This document shows, piece after piece, positions 1 through 9,362 of a stretch of 15,771 bases of DNA. The translations under genes were made by a program, and so were the position numbers. Numbering within the stretch: position 1 is the stretch's first letter; each line of letters opens with the position of its first letter. The notes below the pieces were generated by a model. It was not told the DNA's origin and did not search any database. It was given only the letters and a program-made list of their open reading frames with translations. Source of the stretch: Rubrobacter sp. (GTDB lineage Bacteria; Actinomycetota; Rubrobacteria; Rubrobacterales; Rubrobacteraceae); NCBI GenBank assembly GCA_016781725.1, contig JADDPU010000310.1, positions 1 to 15,771 on the forward strand. The letters are read 5' to 3'.

Positions 1-2
1 AC

Positions 3-338
3 GGCTACGCCGGGGGCGACACCCGCTTCCAGCTCCTGGCCCGCCTGGTGTCGCCCACCACCCACCTCGGCCTCACCCTCAAGGCCGACCTGGCCGAGCC
101 CGAGCTGCGGGCGCCGTCGCTCATCGAGGTCTTTCCTGGCGCCGACTGGCACGAGCGGGAGGTGTGGGAGATGTACGGTGTCGACTTCGAGGGCCACCCC
201 AACCTCGTCCACCTCTACCTGCCGGGCGGCTTCGAGGGCCACCCCCTGCGCAAGGACTTCCCCCTCCTGGCCCGGGAGGTCAAGCCGTGGCCGGGCCTGG
301 TCGACGTCGAGGCCATGCCCGGGGAGGAGTCGTCGTGA
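3..338 (+). CDS. nuoC: NADH-quinone oxidoreductase subunit C (NuoC), 3' part only
   Basis: Partial gene: the reading frame is open from the first complete codon at position 3, and the start lies upstream of the window. The 111 visible residues are the C-terminal part of NuoC (30-kDa subunit), a peripheral-arm protein packed against NuoD near the membrane. Family motifs are the EREVWEMYGVDFEGHP block (about residues 52-67 of the visible part) followed by GHPLRKDFPL, the standard NuoC signature ending in the basic RKDF segment. It is a separate gene, not a NuoCD fusion as in E. coli. Its TGA stop overlaps the GTG start of nuoD (GTGA, 335-338), so the two are translationally coupled. A GTG at 48 could be mistaken for a start, but the conserved frame runs through it to the window edge. 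NuoA and NuoB probably lie just upstream (inferred from usual operon order). Confidence 0.95.
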   Translation, partial: GYAGGDTRFQLLARLVSPTTHLGLTLKADLAEPELRAPSLIEVFPGADWHEREVWEMYGVDFEGHPNLVHLYLPGGFEGHPLRKDFPLLAREVKPWPGLVDVEAMPGEESS

Positions 339-1507
339 CCGCCGTTTCCGACCGCGAGCAGCGGGCCTACATCGGCGCCCAGGCGGCCGACGCCCGGGTC
401 AACGTCGAGCTCGAGACCGACGGCATGACGCTGAACCTCGGCCCGCAGCACCCGGCCACCCACGGGACCCTGCGGATCATCACCCGCCTCGACGGCGAGC
501 AGGTGATCTCGGCCGAACCGGTGATGGGCTACATGCACCGGGGCTACGAGAAGCTCGTCGAGGTCCGCACCTACCCGCAGATCAACACCCTGGTCAACCG
601 CATCGACTGGCTGGGCAGCTTCGCCAACGAGGTCCCCTTCATCCTGGCCGCCGAGCAGCTCATGGAGATCGAGGCCCCGCCGCGGGCGCAGTGGATCCGC
701 ACGATCCTCTTCGAGATGAGCCGCATCGCCAACATCACCCTGTTCCTGGGCGACATGGGCGTGCAGCTCGGTGCCATCACCGCGGTCTTCTACGCCTTCC
801 GGGACCGGGAGCACGTGCTCAACCAGATCGAGGCGGCCACGGGGGGGCGCTTCCACCCAAACTACGACCGCATCGGCGGCCTCAAGGAGGACCTGCCCCG
901 GGGGTGGGTGGCCGAGACCAAGTCGGTGATGGACAAGGTCCGCGACTTCTGCGACGAGATGGAGACCCTCCTCGTCGGCAACGAGATCTTCGAGACCCGG
1001 ACCCGGGGCATCGGCGTCATCCCCGCCGAGGTCGCCCTGGGCTACGGGCTGTCGGGGGCCAACCTGCGGGCGTCGGGCGTCGACTGGGACCTGCGCCGGG
1101 ACCAGGCCAGCCCCCTGGTTTGGTCCGAGGTCGACTGGAAGGTCTGGACCCACCCCGACGGGGACAGCTTCGCCCGCTACTGGGTCCGCCTCCAGGAGAC
1201 CCGCGAGGCAGCGAACATCGTCGACCAGCTCCTGGACGGACTGCCCGCCGGGCCGATCATGGCCAAGGTGCCCCGCATCATCAAGGTGCCCGCCGGTGAG
1301 GCCTGGGTCTCCACCGAGAACCCCCTGGGCGAGATGGGCTACTACGTGGTGAGCAAGGGCGACCTCGGCCCCTTCCGGGTCAAGATCCGCACCCCCTCGT
1401 TCAACAACATCTCGGTGGTCCCCTGGGTCCTCAAGGGCGTCTACGTCCCCGACATCATCACCATCCTCGCGTCGCTGTACTTCATCTTGGGGGACATCGA
1501 TAGATGA
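335..1507 (+). CDS. nuoD: NADH-quinone oxidoreductase subunit D (NuoD)
   Basis: 390-residue 49-kDa-type subunit of complex I, which forms most of the quinone-reduction site with NuoB and NuoH. I chose the GTG at 335: it overlaps the nuoC stop by 4 nt and has the purine-rich GGGGAGGAG (321-329) before it. Family motifs are GPQHPATHG (36-44), MHRGYEKL (67-74), ENPLGEMGYY, and the usual C-terminus ending in LGDIDR. Ungapped alignment to mammalian NDUFS2 over residues 43-146 (offset 16) puts His43 at His59, a quinone-site ligand, and Arg69 at Arg85, the residue methylated by NDUFAF7. However, Trp92 sits at the place of the quinone-binding Tyr108, and Gln144 replaces Asp160. The gene is full length and otherwise intact, so this looks like a functional subfamily, not decay. 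The next gene is nuoH, not nuoE. Confidence 0.97.
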   Translation: MTAVSDREQRAYIGAQAADARVNVELETDGMTLNLGPQHPATHGTLRIITRLDGEQVISAEPVMGYMHRGYEKLVEVRTYPQINTLVNRIDWLGSFANEVPFILAAEQLMEIEAPPRAQWIRTILFEMSRIANITLFLGDMGVQLGAITAVFYAFRDREHVLNQIEAATGGRFHPNYDRIGGLKEDLPRGWVAETKSVMDKVRDFCDEMETLLVGNEIFETRTRGIGVIPAEVALGYGLSGANLRASGVDWDLRRDQASPLVWSEVDWKVWTHPDGDSFARYWVRLQETREAANIVDQLLDGLPAGPIMAKVPRIIKVPAGEAWVSTENPLGEMGYYVVSKGDLGPFRVKIRTPSFNNISVVPWVLKGVYVPDIITILASLYFILGDIDR

Positions 1508-1706
1508 CGCCCCAGTGTGAGCGCGCTGGCCGCCTGCACTTCTCCTCCCCCCCACATGAGGCAGTGCCGGTGGGGTCGATGGCAGAGCCGAGCGGGTGGC
1601 ACCGAGGGAAGGGGCCCACCCGCCCGCAGCGAAGCGAGGACGGGTGGGAAGGAGTCAGCTCGGTGACAGGACCCGCTCGGCGGTCACGCACAGAGGGGCC
1701 AGCACC
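1508..1706 (+). other. Structured nuoD-nuoH gap where nuoEFG would normally lie
   Basis: This is the only long non-coding stretch inside the nuo operon (199 nt; the other nuo junctions are at most 46 nt). No trace of NuoE, NuoF or NuoG coding sequence is visible in any frame. It holds two overlapping candidate hairpins (1592-1623 and 1615-1648), a strong Shine-Dalgarno-like GGAAGGAG (1647-1654) and a good GTG 8 nt beyond it (1663). A frame open from an ATG overlapping the nuoD stop (1504) runs to a TAA at 1714-1716, past the nuoH start. About a quarter of its third codon positions are A or T, far more than in the neighbouring genes, so I do not call it a gene. I see no convincing promoter boxes. 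Confidence 0.6.
1592..1654 (+). promoter_or_regulatory. Two mutually exclusive hairpins and a buried Shine-Dalgarno before nuoH
   Basis: Segment A GCGGGTGG (1592-1599) is exactly complementary to segment B CCACCCGC (1616-1623). Segment B, shifted by one base (CCCACCCG, 1615-1622), is also exactly complementary to segment C CGGGTGGG (1641-1648). A and C are near-identical, so B can pair with only one at a time: the A-B-C architecture of an attenuator. An inner CGC/GCG pair (1625-1627 with 1634-1636) could extend B:C. The last two bases of C are the first two of GGAAGGAG (1647-1654), so B:C pairing would partly hide that ribosome site. No U-tract follows, so control, if any, would be translational or through RNA processing. 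The pairing is seen; the function is inferred. Confidence 0.4.
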
Positions 1707-2744
1707 ATGGAGCTAACCCTCGCTATCGAGCTCGCCTACTGGCAGCAGCTCACCGTCAAGGTCCTCGCCGTGCTCATCATCGTCCCCACCGCCACCGCCA
1801 TCATCGTCCAGACCTTCCTGTTCAAGGTCATGGCCCACATGCAGAGCCGCCTCGGCCCCATGGAGGCCGGCCCCCACGGGGCCCTGCAGCTCATGGCCGA
1901 CGGGGCCAAGTTCGTGCAGAAGGAGGTGCTGGCCCCGGCTCGGGCCGACCGGCGGGTGTTCGTGCTCGCCCCCGTGGTGGTGCTCCTGTCGACCTTCCTG
2001 CTGTTCGTGGTCATCCCCGCCGGACCCAGCGGGGTGGCCGAGGACCTCGACATCGGCATCTTCTTCGCCCTGGCCGTCTCGTCGATCTCGGTGCTCGGCG
2101 TGCTCATGGCCGGGTGGGCCTCGGCCAACAAGTACGCCCTCATCGGGGGCCTGCGGGCCGCCGGCCAGCTCATCGCCTACGAGCTGCCCCTGGTGCTGGC
2201 CGTGGTCGGCGTGGTCATCCAGGCCGGGACGCTCAGCCTTCAGGGGATCGTGCGGGCCCAGGCCGAGGGCGAGATCTTCGGGTTCGGCCTGCTCGGCCTG
2301 CCCTTCGTGTTCACCCAGTTCATCGGCTTCGCCCTGTTCCTCATCGCCACCCAGGCCGAGCTCACCCAGCCACCCTTCGACATGCCGGTGGCCGAGTCCG
2401 AGCTGGTGGCCGGCTACCAGGTGGAGTACAGCGGGCTGCAGTTCCTGTACTTCTATCTGGGCGAGTTCGGGGCCGCCTTCGCCTTCTCGGCGCTGGCCGC
2501 CACCATGTTCCTCGGCGGGTGGTGGGTGCCGGGGCTCGACCTCGACGGCGGCCTGCTGTCGAACCTGATCGGTCCCGCCGTGCTGTTCGCCAAGACCATG
2601 GCCGTGGCCTTCCTCATCTTCTGGATCCGCTTCACCTACCCTCGCCTGCGTGAGGACCAGCTCCAGACCTTCGCCTGGAAGTACCTGATCCCCCTGTCGC
2701 TCCTGAACATCCTGGCCACCGGGGTGTTCAAGGTCGTCTTCTAG
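1707..2744 (+). CDS. nuoH: NADH-quinone oxidoreductase subunit H (NuoH)
   Basis: 345-residue multi-spanning membrane subunit (ND1 homologue) that joins the peripheral arm to the proton pumps and forms the quinone-access chamber. The ATG at 1707 is chosen because it begins just before the first membrane segment, follows AGAGGGG (1692-1698) at good spacing, and no in-frame start lies between it and the strong Shine-Dalgarno at 1647. Motifs in order are QSRLGP (46-51), [12 protein letters not shown] (66-77), [19 protein letters not shown] (136-154) and the quinone-loop block [16 protein letters not shown] (222-237) then EYSG (240-243). In that loop the usual AETNRxPFD reads AELTQPPFD, so the widely conserved arginine (Arg195 in human ND1) is Gln221. 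The acidic residues Glu218, Glu230 and Glu232 are kept. Length and about eight membrane segments fit the family. Confidence 0.97.
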   Translation: MELTLAIELAYWQQLTVKVLAVLIIVPTATAIIVQTFLFKVMAHMQSRLGPMEAGPHGALQLMADGAKFVQKEVLAPARADRRVFVLAPVVVLLSTFLLFVVIPAGPSGVAEDLDIGIFFALAVSSISVLGVLMAGWASANKYALIGGLRAAGQLIAYELPLVLAVVGVVIQAGTLSLQGIVRAQAEGEIFGFGLLGLPFVFTQFIGFALFLIATQAELTQPPFDMPVAESELVAGYQVEYSGLQFLYFYLGEFGAAFAFSALAATMFLGGWWVPGLDLDGGLLSNLIGPAVLFAKTMAVAFLIFWIRFTYPRLREDQLQTFAWKYLIPLSLLNILATGVFKVVF

Positions 2745-2750
2745 TCACCA

Positions 2751-2760
2751 GGAAGGAGGA
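2751..2760 (+). promoter_or_regulatory. Strong Shine-Dalgarno deciding the nuoI GTG start
   Basis: GGAAGGAGGA lies 7 nt before the GTG at 2768. It is one of the strongest ribosome sites in the window and makes this GTG the clear start of nuoI. Confidence 0.8.
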
Positions 2761-2767
2761 CCCGCCC

Positions 2768-3244
2768 GTGCCCCAGCTCCCCGGCCTCGTCAAGGGCCTC
2801 GGCGTCACCCTGCGCACGATGCTGCGCCCGGCGGTGACGACCCAGTACCCCCACGTCAAGGAGGCGCCGACCAGCCGCGCCCGGGGGGTCATCGCCCTCA
2901 AAGAGGAGAACTGCACGGTCTGCATGCTCTGCGCCCGGCAGTGCCCCGACTGGTGCATCTACATCGAGGGCTACAAGACCAAGGCGCCGCCCCGCCGGCC
3001 GGGGGGCAAGCCCCGGACGGTGCAGCTCCTCGACCGCTTCGACATCGACTACTCGCTGTGCATGTACTGCGGCATCTGCGTCGAGGTCTGCCCCTTCGAC
3101 GCCCTGTTCTGGAGCCCGGAGCACGAGTACTCCGAGCCCCGCATCGCCGATCTGCTCCACGACAAGGACCGTCTGGGGGAGTGGATGCAGGGCGTGCCCA
3201 CCCCCGAGCCCCTCGAGGCCGGCGCCGTGGCCGGCAAGAAGTAG
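2768..3244 (+). CDS. nuoI: NADH-quinone oxidoreductase subunit I (NuoI), 2x[4Fe-4S]
   Basis: 158-residue iron-sulfur subunit carrying clusters N6a and N6b, which pass electrons towards NuoB and the quinone. Two ferredoxin motifs are visible: Cys49, Cys52, Cys55 then Cys59, and Cys98, Cys101, Cys104 then Cys108, each followed by proline (CP). A ninth cysteine, Cys63 in [10 protein letters not shown], lies four residues after the first motif. From memory this CPDWC form is common in actinobacterial NuoI, but I cannot check it. The amphipathic N-terminus that lies on the membrane is present. There is a 23-nt gap to nuoH, and the TAG stop is 2 nt before the nuoJ start. Having NuoI with full cluster motifs but no NuoEFG nearby fits a complex I fed by a donor other than NADH. 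Confidence 0.96.
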   Translation: MPQLPGLVKGLGVTLRTMLRPAVTTQYPHVKEAPTSRARGVIALKEENCTVCMLCARQCPDWCIYIEGYKTKAPPRRPGGKPRTVQLLDRFDIDYSLCMYCGICVEVCPFDALFWSPEHEYSEPRIADLLHDKDRLGEWMQGVPTPEPLEAGAVAGKK

Positions 3245-3246
3245 AC

Positions 3247-3762
3247 GTGCCGGAGAACATCGCCTTTGGGATCCTGGCCCTGGTGGCCACACTGGCCGCC
3301 CTGCGGGTGGTCACCACCCGCAACGTGGTCCACGCCGCCCTGTACCTGGTCGTGGTCCTGGCCACCGTCGGTGCCCTGTACGTGCTGCTGGCCGCCGAGT
3401 TCGTGGCCGCCGTGCAGATCCTCATCTACATCGGAGCCATCCTGGTGCTGTTCCTGTTCGGGATCATGCTCACCCGGCCCACCATCGGGACCGACACCGG
3501 GCTCGACAACGACCAGCGCTGGATCGCCGGGGTCACCGGGCTGTTCCTGCTCGGGGTGCTGAGCTTCGTGCTGGTCGACGCCTTCGGCGACGAGCAGCTG
3601 CCCGACCTCGGGGGCGTGAGCCGTGAGGCGCTCACCGCCGAGCGGGGGACCGCGGCGGTGGGCGACGCCATCTTCTCCACCTACCTGGTCCCCTTCGAGG
3701 TGGTGTCGGTGCTCCTGCTCGCCGCCCTGGTGGGCGCCATCGTCCTGGCCCGGAGGGACTGA
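3247..3762 (+). CDS. nuoJ: NADH-quinone oxidoreductase subunit J (NuoJ)
   Basis: 171-residue membrane subunit (ND6 homologue) of the complex I membrane arm, between NuoH and NuoK. The GTG at 3247 is 2 nt after the nuoI stop, with no clear Shine-Dalgarno of its own (only AAGAAG), so translation is probably coupled to nuoI. The conserved core is [20 protein letters not shown] (about residues 55-74), the family's third membrane helix, which bends in the catalytic cycle. An N-terminal pair of helices and a C-terminal helix (about 146-167) complete the usual five. The loop between helices 4 and 5 (about residues 111-138) is acidic and polar. The stop shares one base with the nuoK ATG (TGATG). Confidence 0.95.
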   Translation: MPENIAFGILALVATLAALRVVTTRNVVHAALYLVVVLATVGALYVLLAAEFVAAVQILIYIGAILVLFLFGIMLTRPTIGTDTGLDNDQRWIAGVTGLFLLGVLSFVLVDAFGDEQLPDLGGVSREALTAERGTAAVGDAIFSTYLVPFEVVSVLLLAALVGAIVLARRD

Positions 3763-4070
3763 TGCTGGTCAACCAGTTCCTCATCCTCGGGGCCGTGCTG
3801 TTCTGCATCGGGGTCTACGGGGTCCTGGCCCGGCGCAACGGGGTCCTCGTGCTCATGTCGATCGAGCTGATCCTCAACGCGGTGAACATCAACCTGGTCG
3901 CCCTCGGCTCCCTCCAGGGGCCCGAGGCGGCGGTGGCCGGGCAGGTCTTCACCCTGTTCGTGGTCACCATCGCCGCCGCCGAGGTGGGGGTAGGCCTGGC
4001 TATCGTCCTGCTCATCTACCGCAACCGAGCCAGCGTCGACCTCGACGAGGTCGACCTCATGAAGGGCTGA
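3762..4070 (+). CDS. nuoK: NADH-quinone oxidoreductase subunit K (NuoK)
   Basis: 102-residue, three-helix membrane subunit (ND4L homologue). The ATG at 3762 overlaps the nuoJ stop by one base. The two membrane glutamates of the proton path are present: Glu35 in [13 protein letters not shown] and Glu74 in [10 protein letters not shown]. Length matches the family (about 100 residues). The C-terminal tail [12 protein letters not shown] is acidic and sits after the third helix. The nuoL ATG follows 2 nt after the TGA. Confidence 0.96.
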   Translation: MLVNQFLILGAVLFCIGVYGVLARRNGVLVLMSIELILNAVNINLVALGSLQGPEAAVAGQVFTLFVVTIAAAEVGVGLAIVLLIYRNRASVDLDEVDLMKG

Positions 4071-4072
4071 GC

Positions 4073-6208
<2,136 letters not shown>

Positions 6209-6254
6209 GCGACGCTCGTCGTCGGGACCTCGACCAAGGAGGAACAGGAGCACC

Positions 6255-7781
6255 ATGGACGGCCTCGACGACATCGCACTGACCGCCGCGGTCTTCCTGC
6301 CCCTGGTGGGGGCGGCCGCCATGATGCTGACGCCCCGCGAGCACGACACCGGCCACAAGGTGATCGCCCTGCTCACCACCCTGGTGACCCTCGCCGTGGG
6401 CGTCTACCTGCTCGTGGGCTTCGACTACGGGCGGGCCGACGTTCTGCAGTTCGACGTGAACACCTCCTGGATCGACGTCATCAACAGCCGCTACATCCTC
6501 GGGGTCGACGGCATCTCCCTGCCCCTGCTGCTGCTGTCGATGTTCGTCTGCGTGCTGGTGGTGATCTACTCCTGGAACCACTTCCCCGAGCCCCACAACC
6601 CCAAGGCGTTCCTCATCCTCATCCTGGTGCTGGAGACGGGGATGAACGGCACCTTCGTGGCCCAGGACCTGATCCTGTTCTTCGTGTTCTTCGAGGTCGT
6701 GCTGTTGCCGATGTACTTCATGATCGGGGTGTGGGGTGGTGAGCAGCGCCAGTACGCGGCCATCAAGTTCTTCCTGTTCACCCTGTTCGGCTCGGCCCTC
6801 ATGATCCTCAGCTTCCTCGCCCTGTTCTTCCAGGGCGGGCAGACCTTCGCCATCGCCGACCTGGTGGCGGTGGCCTCCGACAACATCCCCCGCTCGTCCC
6901 AGCTCCTCATCTTCGGCGGGCTGTTCATGGGCTTCGCCATCAAGGTGCCGATGTTCCCGTTCCACACCTGGCTGCCCGACGCCCACACCCAGGCCCCCAC
7001 CCAGGGGTCGGTCATCCTGGCCGCCATCCTGCTCAAGCTCGGGACCTACGGCTTCGTGCGCATCGCCATCCCGATCCTGCCCGAGGCGGCCATGGCCTGG
7101 GCGCCCTGGATCGGCGGCCTGGCCGTGATCGGGATCATCTACGGAGCCCTGGGGTGCCTGGCCCAGAGCGACATGAAGCGACTGATCGCCTTCTCCTCGG
7201 TGGCCCACATGGGCTACGTCATGCTCGGGATCGCCACGCTGACCGAGTTCGGCATCAACGCGGCCGTGTTCGGCATGGTGGCCCACGGCCTCATCACCGG
7301 GATGCTGTTCTTCGTGGCCGGCTCGGTGAAGGACCGCTTCCACACCCTCGAGCTCTCCCGCCTGGGCGGGCTGCTGCTGCAGTCGCCCCGCATGGGCTGG
7401 ATCCTCGGCTTCTGCGCCATGGCCTCGCTCGGCCTGCCCGGCCTGGCCGGGTTCTGGGGCGAGTTCCCGGCCATCCTGGCCGCCTACAACCCGGCCGAGG
7501 GCCTGTCGGAGGTCCTGTTCCGCACCTACATGGTGGTGGCCGCGGTGGGCACCGTCTTCGCCGCCGGCTACCTGCTGTGGATGTTCCAGCGGACCGCCTT
7601 CGGCACCCCGAGGGAGGAGTTCGCCCAGGCCCGGATCCCGGGGATGCACTGGCCCGAGTACGTGGCCTGGACCCCGATGCTGATCCTCATCGTGGTGCTG
7701 GGCCTGTTCCCCGGCCTGCTGTTCGGGCTCACCACCGATGCCGTGGGTGGCGCCGTGGCCGCCCTGGGCGGAGGAAGCTGA
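6255..7781 (+). CDS. nuoM: NADH-quinone oxidoreductase subunit M (NuoM), proton pump
   Basis: 508-residue antiporter-like membrane subunit (ND4 homologue). The ATG at 6255 is preceded by AAGGAGGA (6236-6243) and a closer CAGGAG, after a 46-nt gap from nuoL. Pump residues are visible: Glu147 in FFVFFEVVLLPMYFMIG, Lys230 in GFAIKVPMFPFHTWLPDAH, Lys261 in ILLKLGTYGF, and a lysine in the QSDMKRLIAFSSVAHMGY block. The LPGLAGFWGEF motif of the later helices is also present. Length and about 14 helices fit the family. Its TGA shares a base with the nuoN ATG (TGATG). Confidence 0.97.
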   Translation: MDGLDDIALTAAVFLPLVGAAAMMLTPREHDTGHKVIALLTTLVTLAVGVYLLVGFDYGRADVLQFDVNTSWIDVINSRYILGVDGISLPLLLLSMFVCVLVVIYSWNHFPEPHNPKAFLILILVLETGMNGTFVAQDLILFFVFFEVVLLPMYFMIGVWGGEQRQYAAIKFFLFTLFGSALMILSFLALFFQGGQTFAIADLVAVASDNIPRSSQLLIFGGLFMGFAIKVPMFPFHTWLPDAHTQAPTQGSVILAAILLKLGTYGFVRIAIPILPEAAMAWAPWIGGLAVIGIIYGALGCLAQSDMKRLIAFSSVAHMGYVMLGIATLTEFGINAAVFGMVAHGLITGMLFFVAGSVKDRFHTLELSRLGGLLLQSPRMGWILGFCAMASLGLPGLAGFWGEFPAILAAYNPAEGLSEVLFRTYMVVAAVGTVFAAGYLLWMFQRTAFGTPREEFAQARIPGMHWPEYVAWTPMLILIVVLGLFPGLLFGLTTDAVGGAVAALGGGS

Positions 7782-9283
7782 TGCCGGCGGTCTTCGATGC
7801 CCCGGGCATCGACTACCACGCCTTCGCCCCCGAGATCGTCCTGGTCACCACCCTGGTGCTCCTGCTCTTCGTCGACCTCGTCTTCGAGGAGCGGGGCCGC
7901 TGGGCCAGCTCCACGGTGGCCGGCATCGGGCTGCTGGCCGCGGTGGTGCCCGTGCTCACCCTGGCCGTCGACGGCGCCGACCGCAGCCTGTTCGCCGGGG
8001 CCTACGCCGTCGACAACTTCGCCCTGGTGCTCAAGGCGCTGTTCCTGGTGGCCGGCTACGTCACCGTGCTCATCAGCACCGACTACGTCGCCGAGGGCGA
8101 CTACTACGAGGGTGAGTACTACTTCATGCTGGTGTCGTCCCTGCTGGGCATGACGGTGATGGCCTCGGCCCGGGACCTCGTCAGCATCTTCGTGGCCCTC
8201 GAGCTGCTGTCGATCCCCGCCTACCTGCTCGCCGGGTGGCGCAAGCGCGACCTGCGGGGCAACGAGGCCTCGCTCAAGTACTACCTGCTCGGCGTCTTCG
8301 CCTCGGCCGTGATGCTCTACGGCATGTCCCTGGTCTTCGGCGTGAGCGGGTCCACGCTGCTGTCCGATGTCGGCGAGGCGCTGTCCCGGGGGGCCGAATC
8401 CCAGCCGCTGATCACCGTGGGCATCGTCTTCATCGTGGTCGGCTTCGCCTTCAAGGTCTCGGCCGTGCCCTTCCACACCTGGGCCCCCGACACCTACCAG
8501 GGCGCCCCCACCCCCATCACCGCCTTCTTGTCGGTGGCCTCCAAGGCGGCCGGGTTCGTGGCCCTGGTCCAGCTGGTCTTCATCGGCTTCCTCGGCCGGG
8601 AGGACGTGTGGGCGCCCATGTTCTGGGTCCTGACCGCCCTCACCATGACCGTGGGCAACCTGATCGCGCTGCGCCAGACCAACGTCGTGCGCCTGCTGGC
8701 CTACTCGTCGGTGGCCCAGGCCGGGTTCATGCTGGCCCCCTTCGCGGTGGCGGCCGACATCCCCGCCGACCGGGGCGGTGTCGGCGCCGCCACCGGGGCG
8801 TTGGTCACCTACCTGCTCATCTACGCGGGGATGAACCTGGGCGCCTTCGCCGTGGTCATGGCCGTGGCCCGCCGGACCCGGTCGGCCGAGATCGACGCCT
8901 TCCGGGGGCTGTTCGGCTACGCCCCGGCGCTGGCCGTGCTCATGGTCATCTTCGTGTTCGCCCTGGCCGGCATCCCGCCCCTGGCCGGCTGGTACGCCAA
9001 GCTGGTGGTGTTCAAGACCCTGCTCGACGCCGGCTCGGTGGCCGCGGTCACCCTGGCCGTGGTGGCGGCGGTGAACTCGGTGATCGCCCTGTTCTACTAC
9101 GCGTCGGTGGCCCGGGCCATGGTCATGGAGTCCCCCGCCGACGCCGGCTCGGGCCGGGTTCGGGTGCCGGCCTCGCTGGGCGCCGCCCTGGGCATCTGTG
9201 CCCTGGCCACCCTCGCCTTCGGAGCCTTCCCCGGCCTGATCGCCGAGCTGGGCGACCTGGCCCTGCTCGGCGTCCTTCCCTGA
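7781..9283 (+). CDS. nuoN: NADH-quinone oxidoreductase subunit N (NuoN), proton pump
   Basis: 500-residue antiporter-like membrane subunit (ND2 homologue), the last gene of the nuo series. The ATG at 7781 overlaps the nuoM stop and has GGAGGA at 7770-7775. Pump residues are Glu141 in FVALELLSIPAYLL, Lys166 in SLKYYLLGVFASA, Lys225 in GFAFKVSAVPFHTWAPDTY and Lys255 in SVASKAAGF. AGIPPLAGWYAK is the family's late-helix motif. The bacterial-type length of about 14 helices is kept. The stop is followed 30 nt later by a long palindrome (9314-9362) that probably marks the operon's end. Confidence 0.97.
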   Translation: MPAVFDAPGIDYHAFAPEIVLVTTLVLLLFVDLVFEERGRWASSTVAGIGLLAAVVPVLTLAVDGADRSLFAGAYAVDNFALVLKALFLVAGYVTVLISTDYVAEGDYYEGEYYFMLVSSLLGMTVMASARDLVSIFVALELLSIPAYLLAGWRKRDLRGNEASLKYYLLGVFASAVMLYGMSLVFGVSGSTLLSDVGEALSRGAESQPLITVGIVFIVVGFAFKVSAVPFHTWAPDTYQGAPTPITAFLSVASKAAGFVALVQLVFIGFLGREDVWAPMFWVLTALTMTVGNLIALRQTNVVRLLAYSSVAQAGFMLAPFAVAADIPADRGGVGAATGALVTYLLIYAGMNLGAFAVVMAVARRTRSAEIDAFRGLFGYAPALAVLMVIFVFALAGIPPLAGWYAKLVVFKTLLDAGSVAAVTLAVVAAVNSVIALFYYASVARAMVMESPADAGSGRVRVPASLGAALGICALATLAFGAFPGLIAELGDLALLGVLP

Positions 9284-9313
9284 GCCCGCTCTCCCGTCGC
9301 CTCCAGGCCGCCC

Positions 9314-9362
9314 GTTCTTTGTCGCCTTATGTACCAGAGCGGTACGTCAGGCGACAAAGAAC
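9314..9362 (+). repeat. 49-nt nested palindrome, copy 1 (after nuoN)
   Basis: Outer arms 9314-9327 and 9349-9362 (left arm GTTCTTTGTCGCCT) are perfect complements over 14 bp. Inner arms GTACC (9331-9335) and GGTAC (9341-9345) enclose the 5-nt loop AGAGC. As RNA it folds into one 22-bp hairpin with a single mismatch and one G-U pair. It starts 30 nt after the nuoN stop and matches copy 2 at 13948-13996 in length, loop size, outer-arm core and distance from the preceding stop. No T-run follows, so it is not a classic intrinsic terminator. The methyltransferase ATG (9329-9331) lies inside it. It could be a transcript-end structure, a protein-binding site or a small dispersed repeat. Confidence 0.85.

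Noticed and set aside
164..334. Longer NuoD starting at ATG 164
   Set aside because: It would overlap the conserved C-terminal part of NuoC by 175 nt; the extension is Arg/Pro/Gly-rich and unlike NuoD.
1596..1706. Longer NuoH N-terminus starting at GTG 1596
   Set aside because: The extra 37 residues are polar and basic with no NuoH similarity, and the start lies inside the hairpin; ATG 1707 has its own ribosome site and fits family length.
9314..9362. Classic intrinsic terminator after nuoN
   Set aside because: The hairpin is strong, but no T-run follows the 3' arm and the next gene starts inside it; kept as a repeat of uncertain role.
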